A stretch of DNA of 37,785 nt from Lachnospiraceae bacterium (GCA_024680595.1 JAILCB010000021.1:1-37785); one strand, 5' to 3'; shown: positions 7,843-15,699, counted from the first letter of the stretch. Numbers and translations: made by a program. The notes: generated by a model from the letters alone, not told the origin.

Positions 7843-9162
7843 CAGGCTATAATCCTCGGACAGGCCCAGATCCCAGAGAATCTGCAGGAGGGTGAAACGG
7901 TCTCTGACCTCCTTTGCCAAAACCACCCCGTCCTTTACCATTTCCGTAGATACTTCAATTTGCGCGGGATTCACGGCCCCGCCCAGAAGGGATAAGAGAT
8001 CTCTCAAGGCCTCCACGGTAGGCAGATTCTCATTAATGAGCTTCTTCATCTCATCCCAATGCTCCTCATAGAAGTCAAGCCTCTTATTCCTGGCCTCTAT
8101 ATTATTCTTCTGACACTTATCCTCCAGGGCAATGATGCCGGGGGCCGCATCTACATAGCAGCGCTCCACCCGCTCTTTCCAGCCCTTGTAATCAAAGTCC
8201 TTCTGCTTTGCCGCTTTGAAGTCTATATCCTCCGCCGCCAGCATCCTATACATATAGGTGGCCGCAATAGTATTAATTCCCACCTTAGTTCCGTGCAGAA
8301 CCGGCTTCTTCCCCTCCATCTCAAACTTCATCTCCCAATAGTGGGACATATGGTGCTCACAGCCGGAGGCCGGACGGGAATTTCCGGTAAAGTACATGGC
8401 GATTCCCGTCAGAACCAGAGCCTCCATGACGGCCTTGACCGCATCCGGATTCCTGTCCTTGATCTTGGGTCCCTCTTCCGTCACAACAGCAAGGGCATCC
8501 CTGACCATCTGGGCCACCTCGTCGCAATAATACTCTCCATTAATGAGATGGGCCATCTTCCAGTCCAAAAGGCAGGTGTGCTTTCCCAGAATATCCGCCA
8601 GACCCGCTGAAATCATCTTCATAGGGGCCTGGGCCAGGATGTCCGGATCCCCAAATACCGCCACAGGACAGTGGGCGTCATAGGTGGTCTTGACATGGCT
8701 CACGATGAGGGCCGCGCCTACGGACACGAAGCCGTCCATGGAAGGGGCGCTGGCCAGTATAATATAATCCAGCTTCAATCTGGCACTGATAAATTTGCAC
8801 ATATCATTGATGGTGCCGGAGCCCACCGCCAGAATCAAATCGCAGTCGGCGGGGCAGTGAATGACCACCTCTCCTACACTCTGCTCATTGGGAATCAGGT
8901 CGGTATAGGGCAGAATATACTGGCTGAAGCTTACACCGGCCTTGTCCAGTTCCCCTGCCTCTTCCTTTCCCAGGGCCTGCCAGGTATTGGTGTCCGCTAC
9001 CAGGTAGACCTTCTTGTAACCCTTTCTCTGTATATAAGCGGGAAGACGATTCAGGGCCCCTCTATCGATATCTAGCTCATCCAGGGGAGTGGAGTGAGTC
9101 CTTCCGCACCCACATTTCATTTCCTTTCCAAGATACTGCTTTAAATCAATCTTCTTAGCCAT
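7810..9162 (-). CDS. araM: sn-glycerol-1-phosphate dehydrogenase family protein (AraM/EgsA)
   Basis: A metal-dependent NAD(P)H dehydrogenase of the iron-alcohol/G1P dehydrogenase fold. AraM of Bacillus subtilis reduces dihydroxyacetone phosphate to sn-glycerol-1-phosphate. The nucleotide-binding part shows AVGSGTINDMCKFISA and ASAPSMDGFVS, and the metal-binding signature is SRPASGCEHHMSHYWEM, with HGTKVGIN after it. The length of about 450 residues is longer than the usual 390-415. I place the start at ATG 9162, which has GAAAGGAGA upstream; an ATG at 9186 overlaps the previous stop and lacks a site. It begins 23 bases after the GpsA-like gene and is surely co-transcribed. Its 3' end is copied three times downstream. 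Whether it acts on dihydroxyacetone phosphate or on a longer sugar phosphate is not shown by sequence. Confidence 0.88.
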   Translation of the reverse strand: MAKKIDLKQYLGKEMKCGCGRTHSTPLDELDIDRGALNRLPAYIQRKGYKKVYLVADTNTWQALGKEEAGELDKAGVSFSQYILPYTDLIPNEQSVGEVVIHCPADCDLILAVGSGTINDMCKFISARLKLDYIILASAPSMDGFVSVGAALIVSHVKTTYDAHCPVAVFGDPDILAQAPMKMISAGLADILGKHTCLLDWKMAHLINGEYYCDEVAQMVRDALAVVTEEGPKIKDRNPDAVKAVMEALVLTGIAMYFTGNSRPASGCEHHMSHYWEMKFEMEGKKPVLHGTKVGINTIAATYMYRMLAAEDIDFKAAKQKDFDYKGWKERVERCYVDAAPGIIALEDKCQKNNIEARNKRLDFYEEHWDEMKKLINENLPTVEALRDLLSLLGGAVNPAQIEVSTEMVKDGVVLAKEVRDRFTLLQILWDLGLSEDYSLRLADYFEKNQ

Positions 9163-9185
9163 TTGGCGTCTCCTTTCATTAGTCA

Positions 9186-10235
9186 TTAATCATTATTGAC
9201 TGTTAATGTGAATTTCTCCCAAGGGATATCTACCTCGGCTCCCTCATTGATAATGGAATCTACATGCATGAGCAGGGGGAAGTCCTCCGGAGATACCACC
9301 CCTCTCTTTGTCAGGGCCCGAACCGCTCTGGCGGTCCTGGTGGCGATAACGATGGATTCCAGGGTTACGCCGGACAGCTCGTCCATGGCTTCCTTAAAGG
9401 TGAGACCCCGGCCCAGCAGGGTTCCAATCTTTCTGGTCCGTCCGCCGAAGACTGTCACATACAGGTCTCCTGCCCCAAAGATAATATTCTCGGCTCCCCC
9501 GTGAATCAGGGAAATGAGCTTGGTCATCTCTCTCACGCTCTGTCCGAAGAGGGCCGCCTGAGAATTATAATGAACCGCCCCTATCTTTCCATCCCGCTTT
9601 TCTGCCAGACCCACTGCCAATGTCACACCCAGGGCATAGGCATTCTTCATGGCCACCGCACACTCCACGCCCACAATATCCGTGGACAGGCTTACATGAT
9701 AGTAGCTGCAGGCAAAGGTCTTTTTCAGGAATTTCAGGGTCTCCATATTTCTGCCGCAGAAGGCTACGTGGCTGTCATCGTGGTCGGCCAGCTCATAGCT
9801 GGTACAGGGACCGCCGATAGCATTGATGTCCAGCTTCTTTCCCTCCGGCAGCCTCTGCTCCATGACATAGGGATAGGGGATTAGGTCTCCCTCCTCCGTG
9901 TCCACCATGCCCTTGGTCACAGAAATCAGGGGGGCATTCTCGGGCAGGATGGGAAGCATATTATCGCAGAACCAGTCCAGTCCGAAGCTGCTGACACCGT
10001 TCAGGACGATGTCTGTCCCTTTCAGGGCCTCTTCCACCTCTTCCACCTGATAATACTTGATTCCCTGAGGAAGAGTGCGCTTCAGGTTCAAGTGGAAATC
10101 CGTTCTCCTGAGCTCGTCAATAATCTCTCTGTCCAAGGGAGTTCCTACCAGCCTTACCTCGTGTCCATTCTCTCTGACCGGGAAGGTCAATGCGGATGCC
10201 ATCTGTCCTGCTCCAATAAAAGTTAATACGCTCAC
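9186..10235 (-). CDS. GpsA-like NAD(P)-dependent glycerol-3-phosphate dehydrogenase family protein
   Basis: A Rossmann-fold dehydrogenase of the 6-phosphogluconate/G3P dehydrogenase superfamily, about 349 residues. The N-terminal nucleotide motif is FIGAGQMASAL. The C-terminal helical domain shows GVECAVAMKNAYALGVTLAV, in which the lysine is the expected catalytic residue, and GAGDLYVTVFGGRTRKIG. True GpsA usually has TC-S--SRN at that last place, so this is a divergent member and its substrate may differ. The start is GTG 10235, five bases after AAGGAGG. An ATG at 10265 would add ten residues ahead of the Rossmann strand and has a weaker site. It is the first gene of the minus-strand operon, driven by the promoter at 10349-10377 and facing the deoR gene. 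Confidence 0.82.
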   Translation of the reverse strand: MSVLTFIGAGQMASALTFPVRENGHEVRLVGTPLDREIIDELRRTDFHLNLKRTLPQGIKYYQVEEVEEALKGTDIVLNGVSSFGLDWFCDNMLPILPENAPLISVTKGMVDTEEGDLIPYPYVMEQRLPEGKKLDINAIGGPCTSYELADHDDSHVAFCGRNMETLKFLKKTFACSYYHVSLSTDIVGVECAVAMKNAYALGVTLAVGLAEKRDGKIGAVHYNSQAALFGQSVREMTKLISLIHGGAENIIFGAGDLYVTVFGGRTRKIGTLLGRGLTFKEAMDELSGVTLESIVIATRTARAVRALTKRGVVSPEDFPLLMHVDSIINEGAEVDIPWEKFTLTVNND

Positions 10236-10240
10236 CGATT

Positions 10241-10247
10241 CCTCCTT
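10241..10247 (-). promoter_or_regulatory. Ribosome binding site fixing the GTG start of the GpsA-like gene
   Basis: AAGGAGG on the minus strand, five bases before GTG 10235. It is the best match to the anti-SD in the region and argues against the upstream ATG. Confidence 0.75.
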
Positions 10248-10348
10248 ATCCTCCATGCCTTGCATGAATCCTTGCCACCAAGCCCCATTCCCGGGTACTC
10301 TATTAATTATTCCCGGTCTTTTCCGCCCGGTTTTTCTCTGTTGAAATC

Positions 10349-10377
10349 ATTCTATAGGACTGACTGAATTAAATCAA
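10349..10377 (-). promoter_or_regulatory. Minus-strand promoter of the gpsA-like/araM/araB operon
   Basis: On the minus strand, TTGATT (10372-10377), a 17-base spacer and TAGAAT (10349-10354). It sits back to back with the deoR promoter, so one bound repressor could control both. The leader downstream holds three scattered CCGGG blocks of unknown meaning. Confidence 0.7.
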
Positions 10378-10386
10378 TACTTGGCT

Positions 10387-10402
10387 CTAATATTGAAATT
10401 AG
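10387..10402. promoter_or_regulatory. Candidate DeoR-type operator between divergent promoters
   Basis: CTAATATTGAAATTAG is an imperfect palindrome (CTAAT/ATTAG) overlapping the -35 of the plus-strand promoter and lying just upstream of the minus-strand -35. Related half-sites, TTCAGAATTAG and GACTGAATTAAATC, flank it. Assignment to the adjacent repressor is inference from position. Confidence 0.35.
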
Positions 10403-10421
10403 TTCAGAATTAGCCTATAAT
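10393..10421 (+). promoter_or_regulatory. Plus-strand promoter of deoR
   Basis: TTGAAA (10393-10398), a 17-base spacer and a perfect TATAAT (10416-10421). The predicted start is near 10428, giving a leader of about 130 bases in which I see no other structure. Confidence 0.8.
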
Positions 10422-10556
10422 TTTGATTGAAAACGCTCATAACAGGAATAGGGGAAAGCCCTGTAAACCAAAAAACTATCTGAAAATATATCTTTTCCCT
10501 ATGAAAGCTTAAATTTCTAAAGTCTAAGGCTATACCATTCTTGAAAGGAGACGGAC

Positions 10557-11315
10557 ATGTCGGAGGACAGGAAAAAGGAGATACGGGATCTACTATCCGC
10601 CAGGGGCTATATGACGGTGGAGGAGCTCTCTAAGCAGCTTTTTGTCAGTGTTCCCACTATTAGAAGGGACTTAAATGAGCTCTCCCGAAAGGGTCTGGTG
10701 AAGAGGGTCCACGGCGGCGCCTCCTATGTGGGCAAGGACTCCTTTGAATGGTCCCTGGACCTCAGAAATAGGGTCAATCTCGGGGAGAAAAAGCGTATAG
10801 GACAAAAGGCCGCCGAGCTCATTGAGGACGGCAACCATCTCTTCCTGGATGCCGGCACCACCTGCCACTTCCTGGCCAGGGCATTGAAGCCCTCTATCAA
10901 GATTTCTGTTCTCACCAACAGCATTCCTACCATGCAGAAGCTATCTGAGAACAAGAATATTATAATAGAATGCCCCTGCGGCCTCTATGTCCCCTCCCAT
11001 TTGGGTATATTCGGGGATGAGGCGGCCTCCTTCATCCAGACCCGGCATGCGGATTTCTATTTCGCCACTGCTACCGGCTTCCACGAAGAAACCGGGGTGA
11101 CTCTCCGCACCCGGCTGGAAATCTCTGTAAAGCAGGCCATGAGGAAGAATTCCGACTGCATGGTCCTGCTGCTGGATCATAGCAAAATGGGAATTAAGAA
11201 TTATTACCATACCTTTGACTTCTCCCAAATCGACATCCTCATAACAGATGCCCCCCTTTCCGCCTCTCTGGCCGAGAAGTGCGCCGACCAAGGTGTGGAT
11301 GTCATTTACGCCTAG
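10557..11315 (+). CDS. DeoR-family transcriptional repressor
   Basis: A sugar-phosphate-responsive repressor, 252 residues, the usual size. The N-terminal helix-turn-helix reads MTVEELSKQLFVSVPTIRRD, followed by LVKRVHGGAS, the family hallmark. The C-terminal DeoR sensor domain contains LDAGTTCHFLARAL, LTNSIPTMQKL, the ATGFHEETGVT segment and LLLDHSKMG. The start is ATG 10557 with AAAGGAGA. It is transcribed away from the gpsA-like/araM/araB operon, so control of that operon by a phosphorylated sugar or polyol intermediate is a sound inference. Its last 11 codons and stop are the first unit of a 61-bp tandem array. Confidence 0.92.
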   Translation: MSEDRKKEIRDLLSARGYMTVEELSKQLFVSVPTIRRDLNELSRKGLVKRVHGGASYVGKDSFEWSLDLRNRVNLGEKKRIGQKAAELIEDGNHLFLDAGTTCHFLARALKPSIKISVLTNSIPTMQKLSENKNIIIECPCGLYVPSHLGIFGDEAASFIQTRHADFYFATATGFHEETGVTLRTRLEISVKQAMRKNSDCMVLLLDHSKMGIKNYYHTFDFSQIDILITDAPLSASLAEKCADQGVDVIYA

Positions 11316-11499
11316 TGCCATTCCTCCTTCTTTTTGCAAATGCGCCGACCGGGGTGTGGATGTCATTTACGCCTAGTGCCATTCTTCCTCCTTTTTGCAA
11401 ATGCGCCGACCGGGGTGTGGATGTCATTTACGCCTAGTGCCATTCTTCCTTCTTTTTGCAAATGCGCCGACCGGGGTGTGGATGTCATTTATTGCTAGT
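11281..11499 (+). repeat. Tandem repeat of the deoR 3' end (period exactly 61 bp, 3.6 copies)
   Basis: Units begin GCGCCGACC at 11281, 11342, 11403 and 11464, the last truncated near 11499. The first unit contains the final codons and TAG of deoR, so each later unit is a copy of the gene end plus about 28 downstream bases that finish with a T-rich CTTTTTGCAAAT. Copies differ at only a few positions, so the array looks recent. A weak GGTGU/ACGCC stem is kept in the first three units. Confidence 0.92.
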
Positions 11500-11519
11500 A
11501 TGACCTTTTCTCTCTCTTG

Positions 11520-11528
11520 TGTTAGAAT
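11520..11528 (+). promoter_or_regulatory. Extended -10 promoter placing the truA-1 mRNA start at or next to its ATG
   Basis: TGTTAGAAT is an extended -10 with hexamer TAGAAT at 11523-11528. At the correct distance upstream lies ATGACC (11500-11505), a fair -35. The ATG of truA-1 is at 11535, where initiation by RNA polymerase is expected, and no Shine-Dalgarno sequence precedes it. Confidence 0.5.
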
Positions 11529-11534
11529 ACGGAT

Positions 11535-12272
11535 ATGAAAAATTATAAGTTTAATCTAAGCTATGACGGAACCCGTTATTTTGGCTGGGAGCACCAGCCC
11601 AATACCGATATGACCATTCAGGGAAAGCTGGAGCAGGTGCTTTCCCTCATGGTTGATGGCCCGGTCACGGTGATCGGGGCAGGACGGACCGACGCCGGGG
11701 TACACGCCCGGTCTATGACGGCAAATGCCCTTCTGGATACAGAAATGACCCCGGAGGAGATTCAGGCCTATATGAACCGCTATCTTCCGGAGGACATCAG
11801 CATTAATGATGTGAAGCAGGCGGCAGACCGCTTCCACAGCCGCTTTAATGCAAAGGGCAAGACCTACCGCTACACCCTTTGGTATGGAGAAGGAAAGCCG
11901 GTCTTTGACCGGAAATATACCACTGTCCTTGATAGGAAGCCCAATCTCCTTCTCATGGAGCAGGCGGCCTCACTTCTGACCGGCATGCATGACTATAGGG
12001 CTTTTTGCGGGAATTCCCGTATGAAAAAGTCCACCATAAGGGTGGTGGACACCATCCGGATAGAGAGCCAGAACCACTATATCCGTATCTATTTCCACGG
12101 AAACGGCTTCCTGCAGAATATGGTCCGTATCCTGGTGGGAACCCTACTTGCCGTATCCTATGGGGATATAGAGGTCTCAGACATTCCCGGCATTCTGGAA
12201 TCCAAAGACCGCACTAAGGCGGGTCCCACCGCCCCGCCCCAAGGACTCTGTCTCATGAAGGTGGACTACTAG
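11535..12272 (+). CDS. truA: tRNA pseudouridine synthase A, paralogue 1
   Basis: Converts uridines 38-40 in the tRNA anticodon arm to pseudouridine. At 245 residues it is the standard length. The catalytic motif is GAGRTDAGVHA with Asp53 as nucleophile. Other family marks are LSYDGTRYFGW, FHSRFNAKGKTYRY, the FHGNGFLQNMVRILVGTLL core and AGPTAPPQGLCL at the end. No ribosome binding site is visible before ATG 11535, and the nearest promoter suggests a leaderless message. A second truA lies at 33687-34829 in the usual ECF/ribosomal-protein context, so this isolated copy is the extra one. It may have a narrowed tRNA target, but the sequence cannot show that. Confidence 0.93.
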   Translation: MKNYKFNLSYDGTRYFGWEHQPNTDMTIQGKLEQVLSLMVDGPVTVIGAGRTDAGVHARSMTANALLDTEMTPEEIQAYMNRYLPEDISINDVKQAADRFHSRFNAKGKTYRYTLWYGEGKPVFDRKYTTVLDRKPNLLLMEQAASLLTGMHDYRAFCGNSRMKKSTIRVVDTIRIESQNHYIRIYFHGNGFLQNMVRILVGTLLAVSYGDIEVSDIPGILESKDRTKAGPTAPPQGLCLMKVDY

Positions 12273-12350
12273 GGCTCTGCCCTATAATGTGGATAGGGCC
12301 GCGCCTTGTGGCCCCAGCCTGAGGGACTTGGGCCATAGGCCGCGCCTCGA
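12272..12350 (+). repeat. Weak local duplications after truA-1
   Basis: From 12272 the bases GGGCTCTGCCC resemble the last codons of truA-1 (GGACTCTGTCTC at 12243) about 29 bases earlier. GGCCGCGCCT also occurs twice, about 42 bases apart (12298 and 12339). A TGGCCC/GGGCCA hairpin spans about 12309-12335. No gene is seen in 12273-12592. Confidence 0.35.
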
Positions 12351-12352
12351 CC

Positions 12353-12400
12353 AGAAAAAAATCGGATAAGGGAGACCATCTCCCCTATCCGATTCTTTAT
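12353..12400 (+). terminator. Bidirectional terminator between truA-1 and the hybrid kinase gene
   Basis: ATCGGATA (12361-12368) pairs with TATCCGAT (12386-12393), extended by GGGAGA/TCTCCC inside. AGAAAAAA precedes and TTCTTTAT follows, so it can end transcripts from both convergent genes. It directly adjoins copy 2 of the dispersed element. Confidence 0.85.
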
Positions 12401-12485
12401 CGCAGAGCCGCCGAGATGAAATTTGTCGGCTAAAGCCGACCGGCGGCTCGCGGAAAGGGTGCGATTTGCATCTTCCCTCTCGATT
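12398..12485 (-). repeat. Dispersed hairpin element, copy 2
   Basis: The minus strand reads almost the same sequence as 5607-5700, from AATCGAG through GATGCAAATCGCACCC and the nested GAGCCGCC/GTCGGCT palindromes to CTCTGCGATA. As in copy 1, the TCTGCGATA end abuts a bidirectional terminator, although the terminator stems have unrelated sequences. Confidence 0.8.
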
Positions 12486-12510
12486 GTATATATGCATTTG
12501 TCAAACAAGA

Positions 12511-12623
12511 CATTTACAATCCCTACAGGACATCCGTCAGGGTCCCATCAAACTGCTGATACCTCGATGGTAAACCTCTGAATTTGCAACCCCTACAGGA
12601 CGTCCGTCAGGGCCCCAATCAGA
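12511..12623 (-). repeat. Tandem duplication of the hybrid kinase gene 3' end (period 70 bp)
   Basis: The end of the kinase gene (plus strand ACCCCTACAGGACGTCCGTCAGGG from about 12589) recurs 70 bases further on at 12519 with CATCCGTCAGGG, and the similarity spans about 43 bases. In mRNA sense both copies can form CCCTGAC/GTAGGG across the stop codon. Confidence 0.75.
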
Positions 12624-15466
12624 CTCTCCGGCGAAATCGGCTTGCCTACGTGGCCATTCATGCCGGAGGTAATGGCATTCTTCTTGTCCTCTTCAAAGGT
12701 ATTGGCAGTCACTGCAATAATAGGAATATCCGACTTCCCGGGCTCATTCAAAAGCCTTATGGCCTCCGCGGCCTGATAACCATTCATATTAGGCATCTGG
12801 ATATCCATGAGAACCGCATCATAGTAATATGGCGGATTCTCCTTTACTTTGTTGAGGCAAATGAGTCCGTCCTCGGCCCTATCCACCCTGAAGCCAAACT
12901 CTTCCAGCATAATTATGGCAATCTCGGCATTAATATCCATATCCTCTGCTAAAAGCAGCCTCTTACCCTGAAAGCCGCTCATAGTCTCTGTCTTCTCTAA
13001 TGCCTCCTCATCCTCCTTTCGGATTCTAAAGGGTATCAGCATAGTGAAGGTGGAACCCTCTCCCTCCTTACTCTGGACCTCAATGCTGCCGTCCATGAGA
13101 TCCAAGAGCCGCTTCACCATGGGAAGTCCCAGACCCACACCCTCAATCCGATTCTTTTCAGAATTTTTCTCCCGGGCAAACAATTCAAAGACCTTGGGCA
13201 GGAATTCCTGGCTCATTCCCCGGCCCGTATCCCGGACCACAGTCTTATAGAGGCCATAGCCCTCCTTATCCGAAGGCAGCTCCTCCACGGAAACCTGGAT
13301 CTCTCCCCCGGACTCCGTATATTTCCAGGCATTGGACAGGAGATTAAAGAAAATAACCCTCACCTTTTCCGCGTCACAGTAAATATTCTCATGCTCTACC
13401 CGGACAGTCCTGGTGAATTCAATGCCCTTTCGGGTCATCTGCTCATTAAACATGGAGTAGAGGGCATCATTTAGCTGTCCCATATTATAGGGAACCTCAT
13501 CCAGGACCGCCAGGCCCTTTTCAAGCCGGGACACCTCCAGCACATTACTAAGGATGGACATCAGCAGGTCTCCGGAGCTCTTAATCTTCAGAAGATACTC
13601 CCTCACCTTCTCGGGATCTTGCCGGTTCTTATTGGCCAGATCCGCAAATCCCAGAATAGCATTCATAGGGGTCCTGATATCATGGGACATATTAAAGAGG
13701 AAGGTGGTCTTGGCCCGATTGGCACTCTCAGCCCTCTGAACCGCCTCCTGCAGCTCCTCGTGGGCCTCCTCCAGCTCATCCTTCTGTTTCTTGGTAATTT
13801 CCAGAATCTTCTGCTCTTTATCCTTTTGAATATTTGTCTTCTTTAGGGAGATAGCCAATACCACGGCCACAGCCACAATGAGACCGATAATTATCAAAAG
13901 AATCATTAAAACCAATGAAAGATTATCATGAATGAACTCCTGTAAGGAATAGGCCGAATTATGCTCCACATACTTATACATGGCATTGGTCATATAGGAC
14001 TTGTCAATAAGGGTAACCCCTCTGGCCATTAGGGAGTAAACCACATTATTCCCCTTCTTGACCCCCAGGCAGTAATTCACATTCTCACCCAAAGGCATCC
14101 GGTTTAGGACCTCATACTCCGTATCGGCCAGGTATTTCTCCGCCCGTCCCGTGTTGAAGAAGGTACAGGTGGCATCCCCCTTCTTCACCGCTTCTAAGCA
14201 TTCCTCTCCGGAATGTACCATATGGATCTGACTATTGGGATAATGCAGTATGGCATAGCTTCTTTGAAAAGGGCTGTGATCCGAGAGAGCAATGACATCT
14301 GTGGTATGGCCATTATAATCACCCCTATATATCAAATAAACAGAGGATTCCACCAAATTGGAGGTCTGAACGATCTTTTTCTGCTCCGATACCCATATAT
14401 TATCGTTAATGGGAAAGGCTACATCTATCTCTTCTTTTCCAAGGGCGGTCACCATATCAGTATAATATTCGTAGCCCACATATTCTATTGGGAGAATGTA
14501 TTGGAGGCCCAGCTCCATTTCCCACCTCTCCATGATGTCCCGGATGACGCCAACCGTTTCTCCCTTTTCATTTGTCCCGCAGAAAGGCAAATAATTCTCC
14601 ACATACCCCACTCTGATCTTGTCGTGATCCTTGACCCATCGACTCTCCTCCGAGGAGAGGGCGGCATTGACGGCCGTATTCTTGAAATACTTGACCTGAA
14701 GACTGGAAATGAAGTTGGGATTACTCTCATTCAGGGATGAAAGGGCCCGGTTTAACTCTCCCAGCAAATCCTCCCTGCCTTTGGCCACGCCCAGATAATA
14801 GGAGGATTTACCCACCATAGTCACGGGGCTTACGCCGGAATTGGAGGGCACATTATTATTGACAGCGATGAAGGCATCAATTTCTCCCTTTTTGAAGGCC
14901 TCATCCCTTACGTCAAAGTCATTGTACATGACCATTTCACAATGAATGCCGGTATCCTTCATCCATTCCTCAAAGAAATCGGTCATGAGATTATTCTCCA
15001 GGGAGCCCACCCTCTTTCCCTCCAGGCTAGTGGGATCGCTCCCCGTGATCTTTTCATCCCCGGCTTTTTTGTAGATATAATAGGATTCATAACCCATTTC
15101 CACACTGGGATAATTAATGAGGGGCGCCCTCTCCTCCGTATAGGAAAGACCGGCCAGCAGATCAATGTCCCCTTTCAAGAGGGCGTCATATAGGTCAGAC
15201 CAGCCCCCGTGCACATATTCATAATCCCATCCGGTATAATTGGCCACACTCTGCAGATATTCATAGGAATAGCCATTCTTTATCTCATCATTACTAGAGC
15301 CCTCCTGAAAATGGTCAGAGTTATACCAGCCAACCCTGACCTTTTGGGCCTGGTTTTTCTCACCTGCAAATACATTAGGAGAAAGAATCAGGGCAAAAAT
15401 GAAAAATAAAACAAGAACTGACGCGAGAATTGATTTTTTCTGAGAACAAATGGCTTTTGTAATCAT
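12593..15466 (-). CDS. BvgS-like hybrid sensor histidine kinase with two periplasmic-binding domains
   Basis: A 957-residue membrane sensor. The N-terminal signal/anchor (about 12-34) is followed by two extracellular family 3 solute-binding domains (about 41-265 and 282-500), which likely bind amino acids or related small ligands. One membrane span (about 517-541) and a coiled-coil linker (about 545-585) lead to HisKA with His595 in FNMSHDIRTP. HATPase follows, with NLLSNAWKYT, RDTGRGM and GVGLGLPMV. The C-terminal receiver domain has EDMDIN, phospho-acceptor Asp888 in LMDIQMPNMNGY and Lys942. There is no PAS domain and no C-terminal HPt domain, unlike classic BvgS, so an HPt protein elsewhere is needed if a phosphorelay operates. 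The start has AAAGGAGA and a consensus promoter upstream. No response regulator gene is adjacent. Confidence 0.94.
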   Translation of the reverse strand: MITKAICSQKKSILASVLVLFFIFALILSPNVFAGEKNQAQKVRVGWYNSDHFQEGSSNDEIKNGYSYEYLQSVANYTGWDYEYVHGGWSDLYDALLKGDIDLLAGLSYTEERAPLINYPSVEMGYESYYIYKKAGDEKITGSDPTSLEGKRVGSLENNLMTDFFEEWMKDTGIHCEMVMYNDFDVRDEAFKKGEIDAFIAVNNNVPSNSGVSPVTMVGKSSYYLGVAKGREDLLGELNRALSSLNESNPNFISSLQVKYFKNTAVNAALSSEESRWVKDHDKIRVGYVENYLPFCGTNEKGETVGVIRDIMERWEMELGLQYILPIEYVGYEYYTDMVTALGKEEIDVAFPINDNIWVSEQKKIVQTSNLVESSVYLIYRGDYNGHTTDVIALSDHSPFQRSYAILHYPNSQIHMVHSGEECLEAVKKGDATCTFFNTGRAEKYLADTEYEVLNRMPLGENVNYCLGVKKGNNVVYSLMARGVTLIDKSYMTNAMYKYVEHNSAYSLQEFIHDNLSLVLMILLIIIGLIVAVAVVLAISLKKTNIQKDKEQKILEITKKQKDELEEAHEELQEAVQRAESANRAKTTFLFNMSHDIRTPMNAILGFADLANKNRQDPEKVREYLLKIKSSGDLLMSILSNVLEVSRLEKGLAVLDEVPYNMGQLNDALYSMFNEQMTRKGIEFTRTVRVEHENIYCDAEKVRVIFFNLLSNAWKYTESGGEIQVSVEELPSDKEGYGLYKTVVRDTGRGMSQEFLPKVFELFAREKNSEKNRIEGVGLGLPMVKRLLDLMDGSIEVQSKEGEGSTFTMLIPFRIRKEDEEALEKTETMSGFQGKRLLLAEDMDINAEIAIIMLEEFGFRVDRAEDGLICLNKVKENPPYYYDAVLMDIQMPNMNGYQAAEAIRLLNEPGKSDIPIIAVTANTFEEDKKNAITSGMNGHVGKPISPESLIGALTDVL

Positions 15467-15534
15467 AATATCTCCTTTAAGCTAAGCAGCCTTTTCAGGT
15501 ACAAGGCTTTTTGAAGACCCTATTTAAGAAATTA

Positions 15535-15563
15535 ATTATAGAATATTCCGATTTAAATATCAA
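15535..15563 (-). promoter_or_regulatory. Consensus promoter of the hybrid kinase gene
   Basis: On the minus strand, TTGATA (15558-15563), a 17-base spacer and TATAAT (15535-15540), in a strongly AT-rich stretch. The leader is about 60 bases long and ends with the ribosome site AAAGGAGA. Confidence 0.85.
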
Positions 15564-15699
15564 TGAAACTAGCTAATTTATGTTAAATTTTCACAAATAT
15601 TACAGAAAAAATTACTTCTTCCATTAAAAGCCCGGATCCGTACTTCCCGCCCTTCTTCCTATGGATTCCTGTCCCTGCCTCCTACAGAATGCAGGCGGA

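Noticed and set aside
11281-11499. CRISPR-like array at the 61-bp repeats
   Set aside because: Whole units repeat with no unique spacers, the first unit is the deoR coding end, and no cas gene is present.
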